This document shows positions 1 to 10,500 of a DNA stretch of 64,000 nucleotides, piece by piece. Within the stretch, counting starts at the first letter, position 1. Each line of letters begins with the position of its first letter. The DNA comes from Ralstonia sp. 25mfcol4.1 (GTDB taxonomy: Bacteria > Pseudomonadota > Gammaproteobacteria > Burkholderiales > Burkholderiaceae). The DNA is taken from NCBI RefSeq assembly GCF_900104095.1, contig NZ_FNJO01000003.1, forward strand, positions 477,356-541,355. The letters run 5' to 3'. The notes beneath the pieces were generated by a model. It did no database searches. It was given only the letters and a program-made list of their open reading frames with translations, and was not told the DNA's origin. The position numbers and the translations under genes are program-made.

Positions 1-344
1 GGCGCGGAAGTCGCGGCGGGCTTGTCGGTAGCCTTGGCGGCCGAGATGCCGGCGCCTGCCGGCGGCTTGACGCGAATCAGCTGGCCAACTTCAATCTGGC
101 TCGAATCTGAAATGTTGCTCCAGCGCGCCAGATCGGCCACCGAGCGGTTGTGACGCCGGGCGATCGAGTACAGCGTGTCGCCGCGTTCGACGCGGTAATA
201 GCCCTCGGGCGCGGGCTCGCTGGGCGTGGTGCCGCAGGCGGCAAGCATGGCGGCCAGCGAGATCGCGGCCAGGCGCCCAAGTGTGCGTCGGCGCGCACCC
301 TGCGGGCGCGACACGTCGTGATGGACTGCGTGGATTCCTGTCAT
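1..344 (-). CDS. nlpD: LysM-domain lipoprotein, NlpD-like (partial, C-terminus outside window)
   Basis: The gene runs off the left edge; about 114 N-terminal codons are visible. Residues 1-37 form a lipoprotein signal: basic N-region, hydrophobic core and a LAAC lipobox with the lipidated Cys at 37. Residues about 50-92 are a single LysM peptidoglycan-binding repeat (YYRVERGDTLYSIA at its start). A Pro/Ala-rich linker follows before the edge. In NlpD/EnvC-family proteins this is followed by a degenerate M23 peptidase domain that activates amidases at the septum; that part is not visible, so the NlpD name rests on the lipobox plus LysM arrangement. It lies divergent from prfB. Confidence 0.75.
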   Translation of the reverse strand, partial: MTGIHAVHHDVSRPQGARRRTLGRLAAISLAAMLAACGTTPSEPAPEGYYRVERGDTLYSIARRHNRSVADLARWSNISDSSQIEVGQLIRVKPPAGAGISAAKATDKPAATSA

Positions 345-535
345 GCGTACGGGGAAACTCCTGATCGTGGCCGCTATTGTCGCCGAAGTCGGAACGAAAC
401 CTTGCAGCGAAAAGAGGGGAAAGTCACGCAATAGACCGTTCGCCATGCGAACAGTTCAGCCGAATCCGCAACGGGCGTGCAGCCCGGACCGCCATCCCAC
501 TCGCACGCCGGCCGGGTTTCGCGGCGCCGATCCGC

Positions 536-541
536 TATAAT
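536..541 (+). promoter_or_regulatory. Probable -10 element of prfB promoter
   Basis: A perfect TATAAT lies 38 bases upstream of the prfB ATG. No good -35 hexamer is visible at 16-18 bp spacing, so only the -10 element is supported. Confidence 0.4.
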
Positions 542-578
542 TCCACGTTTTGCACGCGCAGCATTACCAGGAATATCA

Positions 579-1683
579 ATGGAAGCAGAACGCCTCAACG
601 CCATCTCCGGTGCCATCTCCGATCTCCGTTCGCGAACGGAAGATCTACGGGGGTATCTTTGACTACGATGTCAAGGAAAACCGTCTAGCCGAAGTCAACG
701 GACTCCTGGAAGACCCGGACGTCTGGAACAACCCCAAGCGTGCCCAGGACCTGGGCAAGGAAAAGAAGGCGCTCGAAGCCGTCGTGCAGACGCTGGGCAA
801 GCTCACCGCCGACCTCGCCGGCGCGGACGAGCTGTTCGAACTCGCGCGCGAGGAAGGTGACGACGAGACGCTGGAGTCGATCGATGCCGACGTGCAGGGA
901 TTCGAGGCGATCGTCGCCGACATGGAATTCCGCCGCATGTTCTCGGGCGAGATGGACCAGGCCAACGCCTTCATCGACATCCAGGCCGGCGCCGGCGGTA
1001 CCGAGGCTTGCGACTGGGCATCGATGCTGCTGCGCCAGTACCTGAAGTACTGCGAGCGCAAGGGCTTCAAGGCCGAGGTGCTGGAAGAATCCGAAGGCGA
1101 CGTGGCCGGCATCAAGAGCGCCACGATCAAGATCGAGGGCGAATACGCGTTCGGCTACCTGCGCACCGAGACCGGCGTGCACCGCCTGGTGCGCAAGTCG
1201 CCGTTCGATTCGTCGGGCGGCCGCCACACGTCGTTCTCGTCGGTGTTCGTCTACCCCGAGGTGGACGATTCGTTCGAGGTGGAAGTCAACCCGGCCGACC
1301 TGCGCGTGGATACCTATCGCGCATCGGGCGCGGGCGGCCAGCACATCAACAAGACCGATTCGGCCGTGCGGATCACGCACATCCCGACCGGCATCGTCGT
1401 GCAGTGCCAGAACGACCGTTCGCAGCACCGCAACCGCGCCGAAGCCATGTCGATGCTGAAGTCGCGCCTGTACGAGCATGAAATGCGCAAGCGCCAGGCC
1501 GAGGCCGACAAGCTCGAAGCCGGCAAGACCGATGTGGGCTGGGGCCACCAGATCCGCTCGTACGTGCTGGACCAGAGCCGCATCAAGGACCTGCGCACCA
1601 ACGTGGAAATGTCCAACACGCAGAAGGTGCTCGACGGCGACCTCGACCCGTTCATCGAGGCCAGCCTGAAACAGGGCCTGTAA
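579..1683 (+). CDS. prfB: Peptide chain release factor 2, with programmed +1 frameshift
   Basis: RF2 recognises UGA and UAA stop codons and triggers peptidyl-tRNA hydrolysis. The gene is split: ATG at 579, 27 codons to an in-frame TGA at 660-662, then reading resumes in the +1 frame at GAC 661, giving 367 residues by joining 579-659 and 661-1683. The stop-recognition SPF tripeptide is at about residues 207-209 and the catalytic GGQ loop at 252-254, almost the E. coli RF2 positions. The usual autoregulation applies: low RF2 lets the ribosome slip at CTT-TGA and make more RF2. A start at 550 would use only the downstream frame and lack the family N-terminus. In many relatives lysS follows, as it does here after one intervening gene. 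Confidence 0.97.
650..663 (+). promoter_or_regulatory. prfB programmed +1 frameshift site
   Basis: The site reads GGGGGTATCTTTGAC around 649-663: an internal Shine-Dalgarno-like G-run three bases upstream of the slippery CTT, then TGA followed by C, the poorest termination context. This matches the E. coli prfB recoding signal nearly base for base. Slippage by one base at CTT moves the ribosome from the 27-codon leader frame into the main frame. Confidence 0.95.
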
Positions 1684-1804
1684 CACCGGCAAGACCTGAT
1701 GCCGCAGCCGTGCCGCCATGCCTGCCCCGTGCCGGCATGGCGGCACGACGAATACCAAGAGTCTCCATCCTGAAGTCGCCGTTTCATCGAACAAGGTCCA
1801 CGTC

Positions 1805-2575
1805 ATGACCACCGGAACGCCCCGCCCCATCCATCTCTACATCGTCACCGGCGCCTCGCGCGGCTTGGGCGCATCGCTCGTGCGCGCGCTGCTCAAGCCG
1901 GGCAACCGCATCATCGGCGTGGCGCGCAGCCGCAACACCGGCCTCGAACGCGAAGCCTCGGCCAGCGGCGTGCCGGTGGCCTGGCACCTGCAGGACCTGT
2001 CGCAGCCCGGCCCCTCGGCCGGCTGGCTGTCCAGCGTGCTGGAAGCCGTGGACGAAGCGCCGGCCAGCGTGACGCTGATCCTGAACGCGGGTGTGGTGGA
2101 GCCCATTGGCCCGATCACCGAACTGCACGAAAACTCGCTGGTGCCGCATCTGCAGACCAACCTCGTCACGCCGATGACGATGACCGGCGCGTTCATCGAC
2201 GCCACCGCGCGCTTCGACTGCCCGCGCAAGGTACTGGCCATCTCGTCGGGCGCCGCGCGCAACCCGGTGCCGGGCTGGAGCGCCTACTGCGCCGGCAAGG
2301 CGGGCCTGGACATGTTCATCCGCTCGGTCAATGCCGAGTACGCCGGCCTGGCCGACGATCGCGCGGTACGCGCCGTGGCGCTGGCGCCGGGCGTGGTGGA
2401 CACCGGCATGCAGGAGACCATCCGCGGCGCCGATTTTGCCCAGGTGCAGCGTTTCCGCGACCTGAAGGCGAATGACCAGCTGGCGTCGCCCGACGACGTC
2501 GCACAACGCATCGCCGCCTATCTGGAACGCGCTGACTTCGGCAAGACCGAACTCGACGACATCCGCAACTATTGA
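1805..2575 (+). CDS. Short-chain dehydrogenase/reductase (SDR)
   Basis: A 256-residue classical SDR. The N-terminal Rossmann motif TGASRGLG lies at about residues 17-24, the NAG motif (LNAGV) near 95, and the catalytic Ser plus YCAGK (YxxxK) pair at about 150-166. The C-terminal region after PGVVDTGM is a substrate loop. The overall pattern resembles the sepiapterin/benzil reductase branch, but the substrate cannot be told from sequence. I chose ATG 1805, which has an AAGG about 9 bases upstream, over earlier in-frame starts that add a low-complexity, non-family N-terminus. It sits between prfB and lysS on the same strand, 50 bases before lysS. Confidence 0.85.
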   Translation: MTTGTPRPIHLYIVTGASRGLGASLVRALLKPGNRIIGVARSRNTGLEREASASGVPVAWHLQDLSQPGPSAGWLSSVLEAVDEAPASVTLILNAGVVEPIGPITELHENSLVPHLQTNLVTPMTMTGAFIDATARFDCPRKVLAISSGAARNPVPGWSAYCAGKAGLDMFIRSVNAEYAGLADDRAVRAVALAPGVVDTGMQETIRGADFAQVQRFRDLKANDQLASPDDVAQRIAAYLERADFGKTELDDIRNY

Positions 2576-2625
2576 ACTGAACCATCGCGCAGGGCCCCGT
2601 GCCTTGCACGACCGAAGCTGACACC

Positions 2626-4170
2626 ATGACCGAACCGACCCGCACGCCCGCCGCCGCACCCGCCGACGCGCCTGCCGTAGACGAGAACAAGATCATTGCC
2701 GAACGGCGCGAGAAGCTGCAGGCCCTGCGCGAGCAAGGCGTGGCCTTCCCGAACGATTTCCGCCCGACGCACCAGGCCGGCGCGCTGCACGCGCAGTACG
2801 GCGAGACCGACCAGGCAACGCTGGAAGCCAGCCCGGTGGAAGTGTCGATCGCCGGCCGCATGATGCTCAAGCGCGTGATGGGCAAGGCCAGCTTTGCCAC
2901 CGTGCAGGACGGCAGCGGCCAGATCCAGTTCTACATCACGCGCGACAAGGTGGGCGAGGACGTCTACGCGGCGTTCAAGCACTGGGACCTGGGCGACATC
3001 ATCAGCGCGCGCGGCGAGCTGTTCCGCACCAACAAGGGCGAGCTGTCGGTGCAGGTGCGCGAACTGCGCCTGCTGTCGAAGAGCCTGCGCCCGCTGCCGG
3101 ACAAGTTCCACGGCCTGGCCGACCAGGAAATGAAGTACCGCCAGCGATATGTGGACCTGATCGTCTCGCCGGAAACGCGCGACACGTTCCGCGCCCGTAC
3201 CAAGGCGATGTCGTCGCTGCGTCGCCATATGTCCGACGCCGGCTTCATGGAAGTCGAAACGCCGATGCTGCATCCGATTCCGGGCGGCGCGGCGGCCAAG
3301 CCGTTCATCACGCACCACAACGCGCTGGACATGCAGATGTTCATGCGCATCGCCCCCGAGCTGTACCTGAAGCGCCTGATCGTCGGCGGCTTCGAGCGCG
3401 TGTTCGAGATCAACCGCAACTTCCGTAACGAAGGGGTGAGCCCGCGCCACAACCCCGAGTTCACGATGATGGAGTTCTACGCGGCCTACACGGACTACCG
3501 CTGGCTGATGGACTTCACCGAGAACCTGATCCGCCAGGCCGCCATCGACGCCAGCGGCAGCGCCGTGCTGAACTACCAGGGCCGCGAGCTGGACCTGTCG
3601 AAGCCGTTTCATCGCCTGACGATCTGCCAGGCGATCCAGAAGTACGCCCCCGAATATACCGATGCGCAACTGGCCGACGCCGAATTCCTGCGTGCCGAGC
3701 TGAAGGGCAAGTTCAAGATCAACACCAGCGCGCCGCAGTTCCTGAACGCCGGCGTAGGCACGCTGCAACTGGTGCTGTTCGAGGAAACGGCCGAGTCGCA
3801 ACTGTGGGAGCCGACCTACATCGTCGACTACCCGGTGGAAGTGTCGCCGCTGGCGCGCGCCTCGGACACGCAGCCGGGCATCACCGAGCGGTTCGAGCTG
3901 TTCATTACGGGGCGCGAGATCGCCAACGGCTTCTCGGAACTGAACGATCCGGAAGACCAGGCCAACCGCTTCCGCAAGCAGGTGGAGCAGAAGGACGCCG
4001 GCGACGAGGAAGCCATGTACTTCGACGCCGACTACATCCGCGCGCTCGAATACGGCATGCCCCCGACCGGCGGCTGCGGCATCGGCATCGACCGCCTGGT
4101 CATGCTGCTGACCGACAGCCCGAACATCCGCGACGTGATCCTGTTCCCGCACCTGCGCCGCGAAGACTGA
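2626..4170 (+). CDS. lysS: Lysyl-tRNA synthetase, class II
   Basis: A 514-residue cytoplasmic enzyme charging tRNA-Lys. The N-terminal OB-fold anticodon-binding domain ([18 protein letters not shown] region, residues about 72-110) is followed by the class II catalytic core. Motif 2 is [15 protein letters not shown] (about 265-280) and motif 3 is [12 protein letters not shown] near the C-terminus, with the ATP-binding Arg. ATG 2626 was chosen because the family begins with a short acidic/Ala-rich tail like the one here; an in-frame start at 2599 adds nine atypical residues. Confidence 0.97.
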   Translation: MTEPTRTPAAAPADAPAVDENKIIAERREKLQALREQGVAFPNDFRPTHQAGALHAQYGETDQATLEASPVEVSIAGRMMLKRVMGKASFATVQDGSGQIQFYITRDKVGEDVYAAFKHWDLGDIISARGELFRTNKGELSVQVRELRLLSKSLRPLPDKFHGLADQEMKYRQRYVDLIVSPETRDTFRARTKAMSSLRRHMSDAGFMEVETPMLHPIPGGAAAKPFITHHNALDMQMFMRIAPELYLKRLIVGGFERVFEINRNFRNEGVSPRHNPEFTMMEFYAAYTDYRWLMDFTENLIRQAAIDASGSAVLNYQGRELDLSKPFHRLTICQAIQKYAPEYTDAQLADAEFLRAELKGKFKINTSAPQFLNAGVGTLQLVLFEETAESQLWEPTYIVDYPVEVSPLARASDTQPGITERFELFITGREIANGFSELNDPEDQANRFRKQVEQKDAGDEEAMYFDADYIRALEYGMPPTGGCGIGIDRLVMLLTDSPNIRDVILFPHLRRED

Positions 4171-4205
4171 TCGGCCGGCGCAGCCAGCCTGCGCCGCGCC
4201 CTGTT

Positions 4206-4228
4206 CCCCACGCCTGTCCGGCGTGGGG
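4206..4228 (+). terminator. Hairpin after lysS
   Basis: A perfect 9-bp stem (CCCCACGCC / GGCGTGGGG) with a 5-base loop lies 36 bases after the lysS stop. No T-tract follows, so it is either a weak terminator or a 3'-end stabilising hairpin. Confidence 0.45.
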
Positions 4229-4417
4229 CGCTACCACCACCTCCCGATTTGCCGGCTGTTACAGACGCCCGCGCACCTTCCTCCTCGCCTCGCTGTAACC
4301 CACTGATTTTCCTTCGGATTTCGGGCTACACATCCTTACAAAATCAAACGGAAACGGAATCGTAATTCGGCCAGACTCTAGGTATCCACCCTTCCAGGGT
4401 GACTTGGAGAACAAGAA

Positions 4418-5140
4418 ATGTCCGGTCCGGAAACCCTTCCCGCCCTGCCGTCGCAACGCCGCCTGAATCCGCTGGTGGGCGCGGCGGCCGTCGCACTTGT
4501 GGTGGCCAGCCTCACGGTGGTCGCAGCCGTAACGGGCGTGCTGCCGATTACCAAGGCCACACAGGCGCCGGCCGAGGCTTCGTACAGCAGTTCATATGGC
4601 AGCTCATCCGGGGGCTCGTACAGCGGCAATCAAACCGGCACCCAGCCCGTCATGAACGAGCCGCCGCCGCTGACGAGCCAGCCGGCACCAGGATCGACCA
4701 CGCGGCCACCCGCCTATGACGCTCGCCAGGCCCAGAACAACATGGCGCCGCCACCGGCCCAGCCGATGCAGCAAGCCCAGGCCGCGGAAAAGCCGGCCGC
4801 CCGGCCTAGCCATACGGCCGGTCACGTGACAGGCGTGCAGGTGGTGGAAGCCGAAAAGCCCACCAGCGGCCTGGGCGCGGTTGGCGGTGCCGTTGTCGGC
4901 GGCCTGCTGGGCAACCAGATCGGCTCGGGCAATGGCCGTATTCTGGGTACCGTGGCCGGCGCGGCCGCAGGCGGCTTCGGCGGCAACTACGCCGAGAAGA
5001 AGCTGAACACCAACAAGTCGTACCGCGTCAGCGTGAAGATGGATGACGGCTCGCGCCGCACGTTCACGTACCAGAATCCTCCGGGGGTCGAAGTGGGCCA
5101 GCGCGTGCATCTGGAGCGCGGCGTTCTCGTGACTGGCTGA
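4418..5140 (+). CDS. Glycine-zipper 2TM-domain protein (SlyB/Rick_17kDa-like)
   Basis: A 240-residue envelope protein. A hydrophobic segment at about residues 19-43 can serve as a signal anchor. A long Gln/Pro/Ala/Ser-rich linker follows (about 48-135), then a glycine-zipper double hairpin (GLGAVGGAVVGGLLGNQIG ... GTVAGAAAGGFGGNYAEK) at about 145-190, and a small C-terminal beta segment. Such proteins sit in or against the outer membrane and are often stress-induced; the precise role is unknown. There is no lipobox Cys, so it is not a SlyB-type lipoprotein. It ends before a bidirectional terminator shared with the isc operon. Confidence 0.75.
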   Translation: MSGPETLPALPSQRRLNPLVGAAAVALVVASLTVVAAVTGVLPITKATQAPAEASYSSSYGSSSGGSYSGNQTGTQPVMNEPPPLTSQPAPGSTTRPPAYDARQAQNNMAPPPAQPMQQAQAAEKPAARPSHTAGHVTGVQVVEAEKPTSGLGAVGGAVVGGLLGNQIGSGNGRILGTVAGAAAGGFGGNYAEKKLNTNKSYRVSVKMDDGSRRTFTYQNPPGVEVGQRVHLERGVLVTG

Positions 5141-5190
5141 CGCCCTTCGGATTCGGTCCCGCCCCAGCGAGCCCGATTCCGACACAAACA

Positions 5191-5221
5191 AAAAAGCACG
5201 GCGTGACAGCCGTGCTTTTTT
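5191..5221. terminator. Bidirectional rho-independent terminator
   Basis: A-tract, stem GCACGGC / GCCGTGC, loop GTGACA region, then T-tract. It lies between the convergent glycine-zipper gene and iscX and can serve both strands. Confidence 0.85.
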
Positions 5222-5248
5222 GCTTCATTTGCCTTGGATCAACCGGAC

Positions 5249-5443
5249 TTATTCCGCTTCCTCGATCCACGCCTGCTGGATCGCCTCCAGGATTTTCTCG
5301 CCCGAGCGTTCCGGCAGGTCGCTGAAACCGTCCAGTTCCAGCACCCACTGGCGCAATTGCGTGAAACGCACCGTTACCGGGTCGACGTCAGGAAACTTGT
5401 CGTACAGCGCGGCGGCAATGTCGTAGGTATCTGTCCATTTCAT
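5249..5443 (-). CDS. iscX: Fe-S assembly protein IscX
   Basis: A 64-residue acidic protein matching the IscX/YfhJ family (begins MKWTDTYDIAAAL, ends with acidic residues). IscX binds IscS and iron and modulates cluster-assembly rate. It is the last gene of the isc operon, immediately after fdx, with a good AGGAG ribosome site 8 bases upstream of its ATG. Confidence 0.93.
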   Translation of the reverse strand: MKWTDTYDIAAALYDKFPDVDPVTVRFTQLRQWVLELDGFSDLPERSGEKILEAIQQAWIEEAE

Positions 5444-5465
5444 GGGGAAACTCCTCGCGCGGGCC

Positions 5466-5804
5466 TTAGTGGCCTTCCTTGGCGTGGTTGATCGTGTACT
5501 TCGGGATTTCGACGGTCAGGTCCGTGTCCGCGACGATGGCCTGGCACGACAGGCGCGAATTGGGCTCCAGCCCCCACGCCTTGTCCAGCAGGTCTTCCTC
5601 TTTTTCCTCGGCATCTTCCAGCGAATTGAAACCTTCGCGCACCACCACGTGGCACGTGGTGCAGGCGCACGACTTCTCGCAGGCGTGCTCGATGTTGATA
5701 CCGTTGTTCAGCAGCGCGTCGCAGATGCTGGTGCCGGTGCCGGCCTCGAAGACGGCGCCCTCCGGACACAATTCGACGTGGGGCAAAACGATGATCTGTG
5801 GCAT
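5466..5804 (-). CDS. fdx: ISC-system [2Fe-2S] ferredoxin
   Basis: A 112-residue adrenodoxin-type ferredoxin. Cluster ligands are Cys42, Cys48, Cys51 and Cys87, the same positions as in E. coli Fdx. It supplies electrons for cluster formation on IscU. A much longer in-frame open reading stretch extends upstream through hscA out of frame with it; the ATG at 5804 gives the family N-terminus (MPQIIVLPH) and fits operon spacing. Confidence 0.96.
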   Translation of the reverse strand: MPQIIVLPHVELCPEGAVFEAGTGTSICDALLNNGINIEHACEKSCACTTCHVVVREGFNSLEDAEEKEEDLLDKAWGLEPNSRLSCQAIVADTDLTVEIPKYTINHAKEGH

Positions 5805-5848
5805 GTGATTCCTGTTTTCTCTCTCTAGGCAGGTGCGCTGCGTGTGAC

Positions 5849-7714
5849 TCAGCCCAGCTCCTGCACCTTCTTTCCGGCCAGCGCGCTCTTGATCGAGCGG
5901 TCCATGCGGCGGGCGGCAAATTCGTCGGTACCATGCGACAGCTGCTCGACGGCCGCCTTGATCGCGTGGTGGTCGTCGCCGCGCGCGATCTCGGTCACGC
6001 GGGCCATCAGCGCATCCACGGCCGCGCGTTCCTCGGCCGACAGCAGGTCGCCGTCGACTTCCAGCGCACGCCCGGTGGCCTCCACCAGCCGCGCGGCCTC
6101 CACGCGTTCCTCGGCCAGCGCGCGGCTCTTCATGTCGTGCTCGGCCTCGCGGAAGCTTTCCTGCAGCATGCGCGCGATATCGTCGTCGGCCAGGCCGTAC
6201 GACGGCTTGACCGACACCGACGCTTCCACGCCCGAATTGGTCTCGCGCGCCGACACCGACAGCAGCCCGTCCGCATCCACCTGGTAAGTCACGCGAATGC
6301 GCGCCGCGCCCGCCACCATCGGCGGAATGCCGCGCAGCTCGAAACGCGCCAGCGACCGGCAATCGCTGGCCAGTTCGCGCTCGCCCTGCAGTACGTGAAT
6401 GGCCATGGCGGTCTGGCCATCCTTGAAGGTGGTGAATTCCTGCGCACGCGCGACCGGAATCGTGCTGTTGCGCGGGATGATCTTCTCGACCAGGCCGCCC
6501 ATCGTCTCGACGCCCAGCGACAGCGGGATCACGTCGAGCAGCAGCCAGTCCTCGCCCGGCGCATGGTTGCCGGCCAGCAGGTTGGCCTGCATGGCGGCGC
6601 CCAGCGCCACCACCTTGTCCGGATCCAGGTTGGTCAGCGGCTGCTGGCCAAAATACTCGCCCACGGCCTTGCGGATCGCCGGCATGCGCGTCGCACCGCC
6701 CACCAGCACCACGCCCTTGACATCCTCGGGCGTGACACCGGCATCGCGCAGCGCCTTGCGCACCGGCGCCAGGGTCTTCTGCACCAGGTTGGCGGTGATG
6801 GCGATGAACGTTTGCGCGTCCAGCGGCAGATGCACGATCTCGCCGGTGGTCAGCACGGCGTCGATCACGGTGCTGTCGCTCGCGGACAGGGCTTCCTTTG
6901 CAGCACGCGCGCGCATCATCAGCAGGCGCGTATCCTCGGCCGAGAGCGGCTGCAGGCCGGCCTGCTCGACCACCCAGCACAGCAGGCGCTGGTCGAAGTC
7001 GTCGCCGCCCAGCGCCGAATCGCCGCCGGTGGACATCACCTCGAACACGCCCTTGGTCAGCTTGAGCACCGAGATATCGAACGTGCCGCCGCCCAGGTCG
7101 TAGACGGCGTAGATGCCTTCGGCGGCATTGTCCAGGCCGTAGGCAATCGCAGCGGCGGTCGGCTCGTTGAGCAGCCGCATCACGTCCAGGCCCGCCAGTT
7201 GCGCGGCGTCCTTGGTGGCCTGGCGTTGCGCGTCGTCAAAATACGCGGGCACCGTGATCACGGCCCCCACCAGCTCGTCGCCCAGCGAATCCTCTGCACG
7301 CTGGCGCAGCGTGGCCAGGATCTCTGCCGACACTTCCACCGGGCTCTTGATGCCGGCGGCCGTCTTCAGCTGCACCATGCCCGGCGCATCGACGAAGTCG
7401 TACGGGCTGTGCTCGATATTTGCCACGTCGCGCAGGCCACGACCCATGAACCGCTTCACGGAAACGATCGTGTTCTTGGGGTCGCGCACGGCCTCGTCCT
7501 GCGCCTTGAAGCCGATATGCGCGTTGCCGTTGGGCAGGTAGCGCACCACAGACGGCAGCAGGGAGCGGCCATCGTCGTCGGGCAGGACTTCGGGAATGCT
7601 GTTGCGCACGGCGGCCACCAGCGAATTGGTGGTGCCAAGGTCGATGCCAACAGCCAGCCGGCGCTGGTGAGGCGCGGGCGACATGCCGGGTTCGGAAATC
7701 TGGAGCAGTGCCAT
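5849..7714 (-). CDS. hscA: Fe-S assembly Hsp70 chaperone HscA
   Basis: A 621-residue specialised Hsp70. The N-terminal ATPase domain opens with [12 protein letters not shown] (about residues 22-33), with the adenosine-binding GGATRMP motif near 340. The substrate-binding and lid domains follow. HscA, stimulated by HscB, releases the cluster from IscU by binding its LPPVK motif, which is intact in the iscU gene here. It lies between hscB (9-base gap) and fdx in the operon. Confidence 0.97.
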   Translation of the reverse strand: MALLQISEPGMSPAPHQRRLAVGIDLGTTNSLVAAVRNSIPEVLPDDDGRSLLPSVVRYLPNGNAHIGFKAQDEAVRDPKNTIVSVKRFMGRGLRDVANIEHSPYDFVDAPGMVQLKTAAGIKSPVEVSAEILATLRQRAEDSLGDELVGAVITVPAYFDDAQRQATKDAAQLAGLDVMRLLNEPTAAAIAYGLDNAAEGIYAVYDLGGGTFDISVLKLTKGVFEVMSTGGDSALGGDDFDQRLLCWVVEQAGLQPLSAEDTRLLMMRARAAKEALSASDSTVIDAVLTTGEIVHLPLDAQTFIAITANLVQKTLAPVRKALRDAGVTPEDVKGVVLVGGATRMPAIRKAVGEYFGQQPLTNLDPDKVVALGAAMQANLLAGNHAPGEDWLLLDVIPLSLGVETMGGLVEKIIPRNSTIPVARAQEFTTFKDGQTAMAIHVLQGERELASDCRSLARFELRGIPPMVAGAARIRVTYQVDADGLLSVSARETNSGVEASVSVKPSYGLADDDIARMLQESFREAEHDMKSRALAEERVEAARLVEATGRALEVDGDLLSAEERAAVDALMARVTEIARGDDHHAIKAAVEQLSHGTDEFAARRMDRSIKSALAGKKVQELG

Positions 7715-7723
7715 GAGAATCTT

Positions 7724-8266
7724 CTAATCTTCGAGCCGATCGATCGCCTCGCTGGCGTCGTGTTCGATCTTCTCGATAAACATCAGCTGGCGCGCGGCGG
7801 CGCCGGCGGCTTCGTTGTCACCGGCATCGAGCAGCGCACCGAGTGCCGCGTGGCGCTCGCGCTTTTCCTGGCGCAGATCGCGCAGCAGGCGGTCGAGCTG
7901 GTCCACGTCGCGCGCCTGCGTCGCGTCCTGCAGCGCCTCGCGCCATTCCATCTGCTGCATCAGGAACGCCGGCGCCATCGCCGTATTGCTTTCAGCCTGG
8001 ATGTCCACGCCGCGCAGATGCAGCAGGTAGATGGCGCGCTTGAGCGGCTGGCGCAGCGTGCGGTACGCCTCGTTGGCGTGCGCGGCCCACTGCATGGCCA
8101 CGCGCCGCTCGGCATCGCCGGCATTGGCAAATCGGTCAGGGTGCGCCTGCGACTGGACGGTGCGATAAGCCGCGTCCAGCGCGGCTTCGTCCACTTCGTA
8201 TTGGGCAGGCAGCCCGAACAGCGAGAAAAAATCGTCTTTCAAAGCGCGTCTTTCCAAAACATTCAC
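7724..8266 (-). CDS. hscB: Fe-S assembly J-domain co-chaperone HscB
   Basis: A 180-residue protein with an N-terminal J-domain whose HPD tripeptide is at 42-44 and a C-terminal three-helix domain that binds IscU. It delivers IscU to HscA and stimulates its ATPase. Confidence 0.95.
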   Translation of the reverse strand: MNVLERRALKDDFFSLFGLPAQYEVDEAALDAAYRTVQSQAHPDRFANAGDAERRVAMQWAAHANEAYRTLRQPLKRAIYLLHLRGVDIQAESNTAMAPAFLMQQMEWREALQDATQARDVDQLDRLLRDLRQEKRERHAALGALLDAGDNEAAGAAARQLMFIEKIEHDASEAIDRLED

Positions 8267-8346
8267 AACAAAAAGGAGCGGTCATGCCGCCCCTTGTCGT
8301 GTCGCCGCCCTCGCATCGATTGCCGATCCGTGCGCGGCACGGGCCA

Positions 8347-8667
8347 TCAGACCCGGAACGACTCGCCGCAGCCGCACTCGTCCTTGACGTTCGGGTTGTT
8401 GAACTTGAAGCCTTCGTTCAATCCCTCGCGCGCGAAGTCCAGTTCGGTACCGTCGATGTACGGCAGGCTCTTCGGATCGACGATCACCTTGATGCCGCGC
8501 GTCTCGAACACCTGGTCTTCCGGCTGCAGTTCGTCCACGTACTCCAGCTTGTACGCCAGGCCCGAGCAGCCGGTGGTCTTCACGCCCACGCGCAGGCCCA
8601 GGCCCTTGCCGCGGCGTTCCAGGTAGCGGGAAACATGTTTCGCCGCCTTTTCGGTCATCGTGATCAT
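8347..8667 (-). CDS. iscA: A-type Fe-S carrier IscA
   Basis: A 106-residue A-type carrier. The three ligand cysteines are Cys34 and the C-terminal Cys98-Gly-Cys100 pair. It passes clusters to apo-targets. ATG 8667 ([12 protein letters not shown]) gives the family length; an upstream in-frame start would add 19 basic residues not seen in the family. Confidence 0.95.
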   Translation of the reverse strand: MITMTEKAAKHVSRYLERRGKGLGLRVGVKTTGCSGLAYKLEYVDELQPEDQVFETRGIKVIVDPKSLPYIDGTELDFAREGLNEGFKFNNPNVKDECGCGESFRV

Positions 8668-8748
8668 CTTTGCCTTGCTGTCGAAACGCCACGCGCGATA
8701 CCGCACCGCGCGCGGCCATACCAACTTGTCTGAAGCGGACCAGGCCGC

Positions 8749-9150
8749 TCAGGCAGCCTTCTGCTCGGCGCCGCCGTGCTTCTTCTTGTAATCCTCGACG
8801 GCCGCCTTGATGGCGTCTTCCGCGAGGATCGAGCAGTGGATCTTCACCGGCGGCAGCGCCAGTTCCTCGGCGATCTGGGTGTTCTTGATCTCCAGCGCCT
8901 GATCCACGGTCTTGCCCTTGACCCATTCGGTCACCAGCGACGACGACGCGATGGCCGAGCCGCAGCCGTAGGTCTTGAACTTGGCGTCCTCGATCACACC
9001 CGCCTCGTTCACCTTGATCTGCAGCTTCATCACGTCGCCGCAGGCCGGGGCGCCGACCATGCCGGTGCCCACCGCGTCGTCGTTCTTGTCGAACGAACCG
9101 ACGTTGCGCGGATTTTCATAGTGGTCGAGAACCTGGTTGCTGTAAGACAT
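8749..9150 (-). CDS. iscU: Fe-S cluster scaffold IscU
   Basis: A 133-residue scaffold on which [2Fe-2S] clusters are built from IscS sulfur. The ligands Cys37, Cys63, His105 and Cys106, the key Asp39, and the HscA-recognised LPPVK motif (99-103) are all present. A short Lys/Ala-rich tail (KKKHGGAEQKAA) extends beyond the E. coli protein. Confidence 0.97.
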   Translation of the reverse strand: MSYSNQVLDHYENPRNVGSFDKNDDAVGTGMVGAPACGDVMKLQIKVNEAGVIEDAKFKTYGCGSAIASSSLVTEWVKGKTVDQALEIKNTQIAEELALPPVKIHCSILAEDAIKAAVEDYKKKHGGAEQKAA

Positions 9151-9205
9151 TTTGGTTACCTCTGACGAATCTTTATGGGGTTCTTGTTTTTACCGTGGAT
9201 CGCAA

Positions 9206-10426
9206 TCAGTGCGCGGCCCACTGGATCGAATTCAGGTCGACGCCGTCCTTGAACATCTCCCACAGCGGCGACAGGTCGCGCAGCTTGCCGATCTTGTTCT
9301 TGAGCAGCTCGACGGTGTAGTCGATCTCGGCTTCGGTCGTAAAACGGCCAACCGTGAAGCGGATCGAGCTATGCGCCAGCTCGTCGTTGCGGCCCAGGGC
9401 GCGCAGCACGTACGACGGCTCCAGCGACGCCGACGTGCAGGCCGAACCCGACGACACGGCCACGTCCTTGATGGCCATGATCAGCGATTCGCCTTCGACG
9501 AAGTTGAAGCTGACATTCAGGTTGTGCGGCACCCGGTGTTCCATCGAACCGTTCAGGTACACCTCTTCCATCGACGACAGGCCGTTCCACAGGCGGTCAC
9601 GCAGCATGCGGATGCGCTCGTTCTCGGTGGCCATTTCCTCGCGGGCCAGGCGGAACGCCTCGCCCATGCCGACGATCTGGTGCGTGGCCAGCGTGCCCGA
9701 ACGCATGCCGCGCTCGTGGCCGCCGCCGTGCATCTGCGCTTCGATGCGCACACGCGGCTTGCGGCGCACGTACAGCGCGCCGATGCCCTTCGGGCCGTAG
9801 GTCTTGTGGGCCGAGAACGACATCAGGTCGCACTTCAGCGTGGACAGGTCGATCGCAACCTTGCCGGTGGCCTGCGCGGCATCGCAGTGGAAGATGATGC
9901 CCTTCTCGCGGCAGATCTCGCCGATCTGCTCGACATCCTGGATCACGCCGATCTCGTTGTTCACGAGCATCACCGACACCACGATCGTGTCCGGGCGGAT
10001 CGCCTGCTTGAACACTTCCATGTCGATCAGGCCATCGTCCTTGACGTCGAGGTACGTCACCTCGAAGCCCTGGCGCTCCAGTTCACGCGTGGTGTCCAGC
10101 ACGGCCTTGTGCTCGGTCTTCACGGTGATGATGTGGCGGCCCTTGCCCGAGTAGAAATTGGCCGCGCCCTTGATGGCGAGGTTGTCCGACTCGGTCGCGC
10201 CCGACGTCCACACGATCTCGCGCGGATCGGCACCCACCAGCGCCGCCACCTGCTCGCGCGCCTCTTCCACGGCGCGCTCGGCATCCCAGCCGTACGCGTG
10301 GCTGCGCGACGCCGGATTGCCGAACTGCTCGCGCAGGTACGGAATCATCTTGTCCGCCACGCGCGGGTCCACCGGCGTGGTGGCCGAGTAATCCATGTAG
10401 ATCGGGAAATGTGGGGTGGTGCTCAT
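9206..10426 (-). CDS. iscS: Cysteine desulfurase IscS
   Basis: A 406-residue PLP enzyme that converts Cys to Ala and hands persulfide sulfur to IscU, and to tRNA-thiolation partners. The PLP lysine lies in [12 protein letters not shown] (about residue 208). The active-site Cys loop [16 protein letters not shown] (Cys about 330) is the flexible class I type. It is separated from iscR by about 75 bases containing no obvious terminator. Confidence 0.97.
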   Translation of the reverse strand: MSTTPHFPIYMDYSATTPVDPRVADKMIPYLREQFGNPASRSHAYGWDAERAVEEAREQVAALVGADPREIVWTSGATESDNLAIKGAANFYSGKGRHIITVKTEHKAVLDTTRELERQGFEVTYLDVKDDGLIDMEVFKQAIRPDTIVVSVMLVNNEIGVIQDVEQIGEICREKGIIFHCDAAQATGKVAIDLSTLKCDLMSFSAHKTYGPKGIGALYVRRKPRVRIEAQMHGGGHERGMRSGTLATHQIVGMGEAFRLAREEMATENERIRMLRDRLWNGLSSMEEVYLNGSMEHRVPHNLNVSFNFVEGESLIMAIKDVAVSSGSACTSASLEPSYVLRALGRNDELAHSSIRFTVGRFTTEAEIDYTVELLKNKIGKLRDLSPLWEMFKDGVDLNSIQWAAH

Positions 10427-10500
10427 CTTATGACTGCCTTATAGGGATCGCTAATCGCGTACTGCCTACCGATAGTTTAATGCAGGTGCTGCAACCTTGC

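Noticed and set aside
5798..8626. A 942-codon plus-strand frame across hscA and hscB
   Set aside because: It is the reverse complement of clear chaperone genes, with a composition typical of antisense frames in GC-rich DNA.
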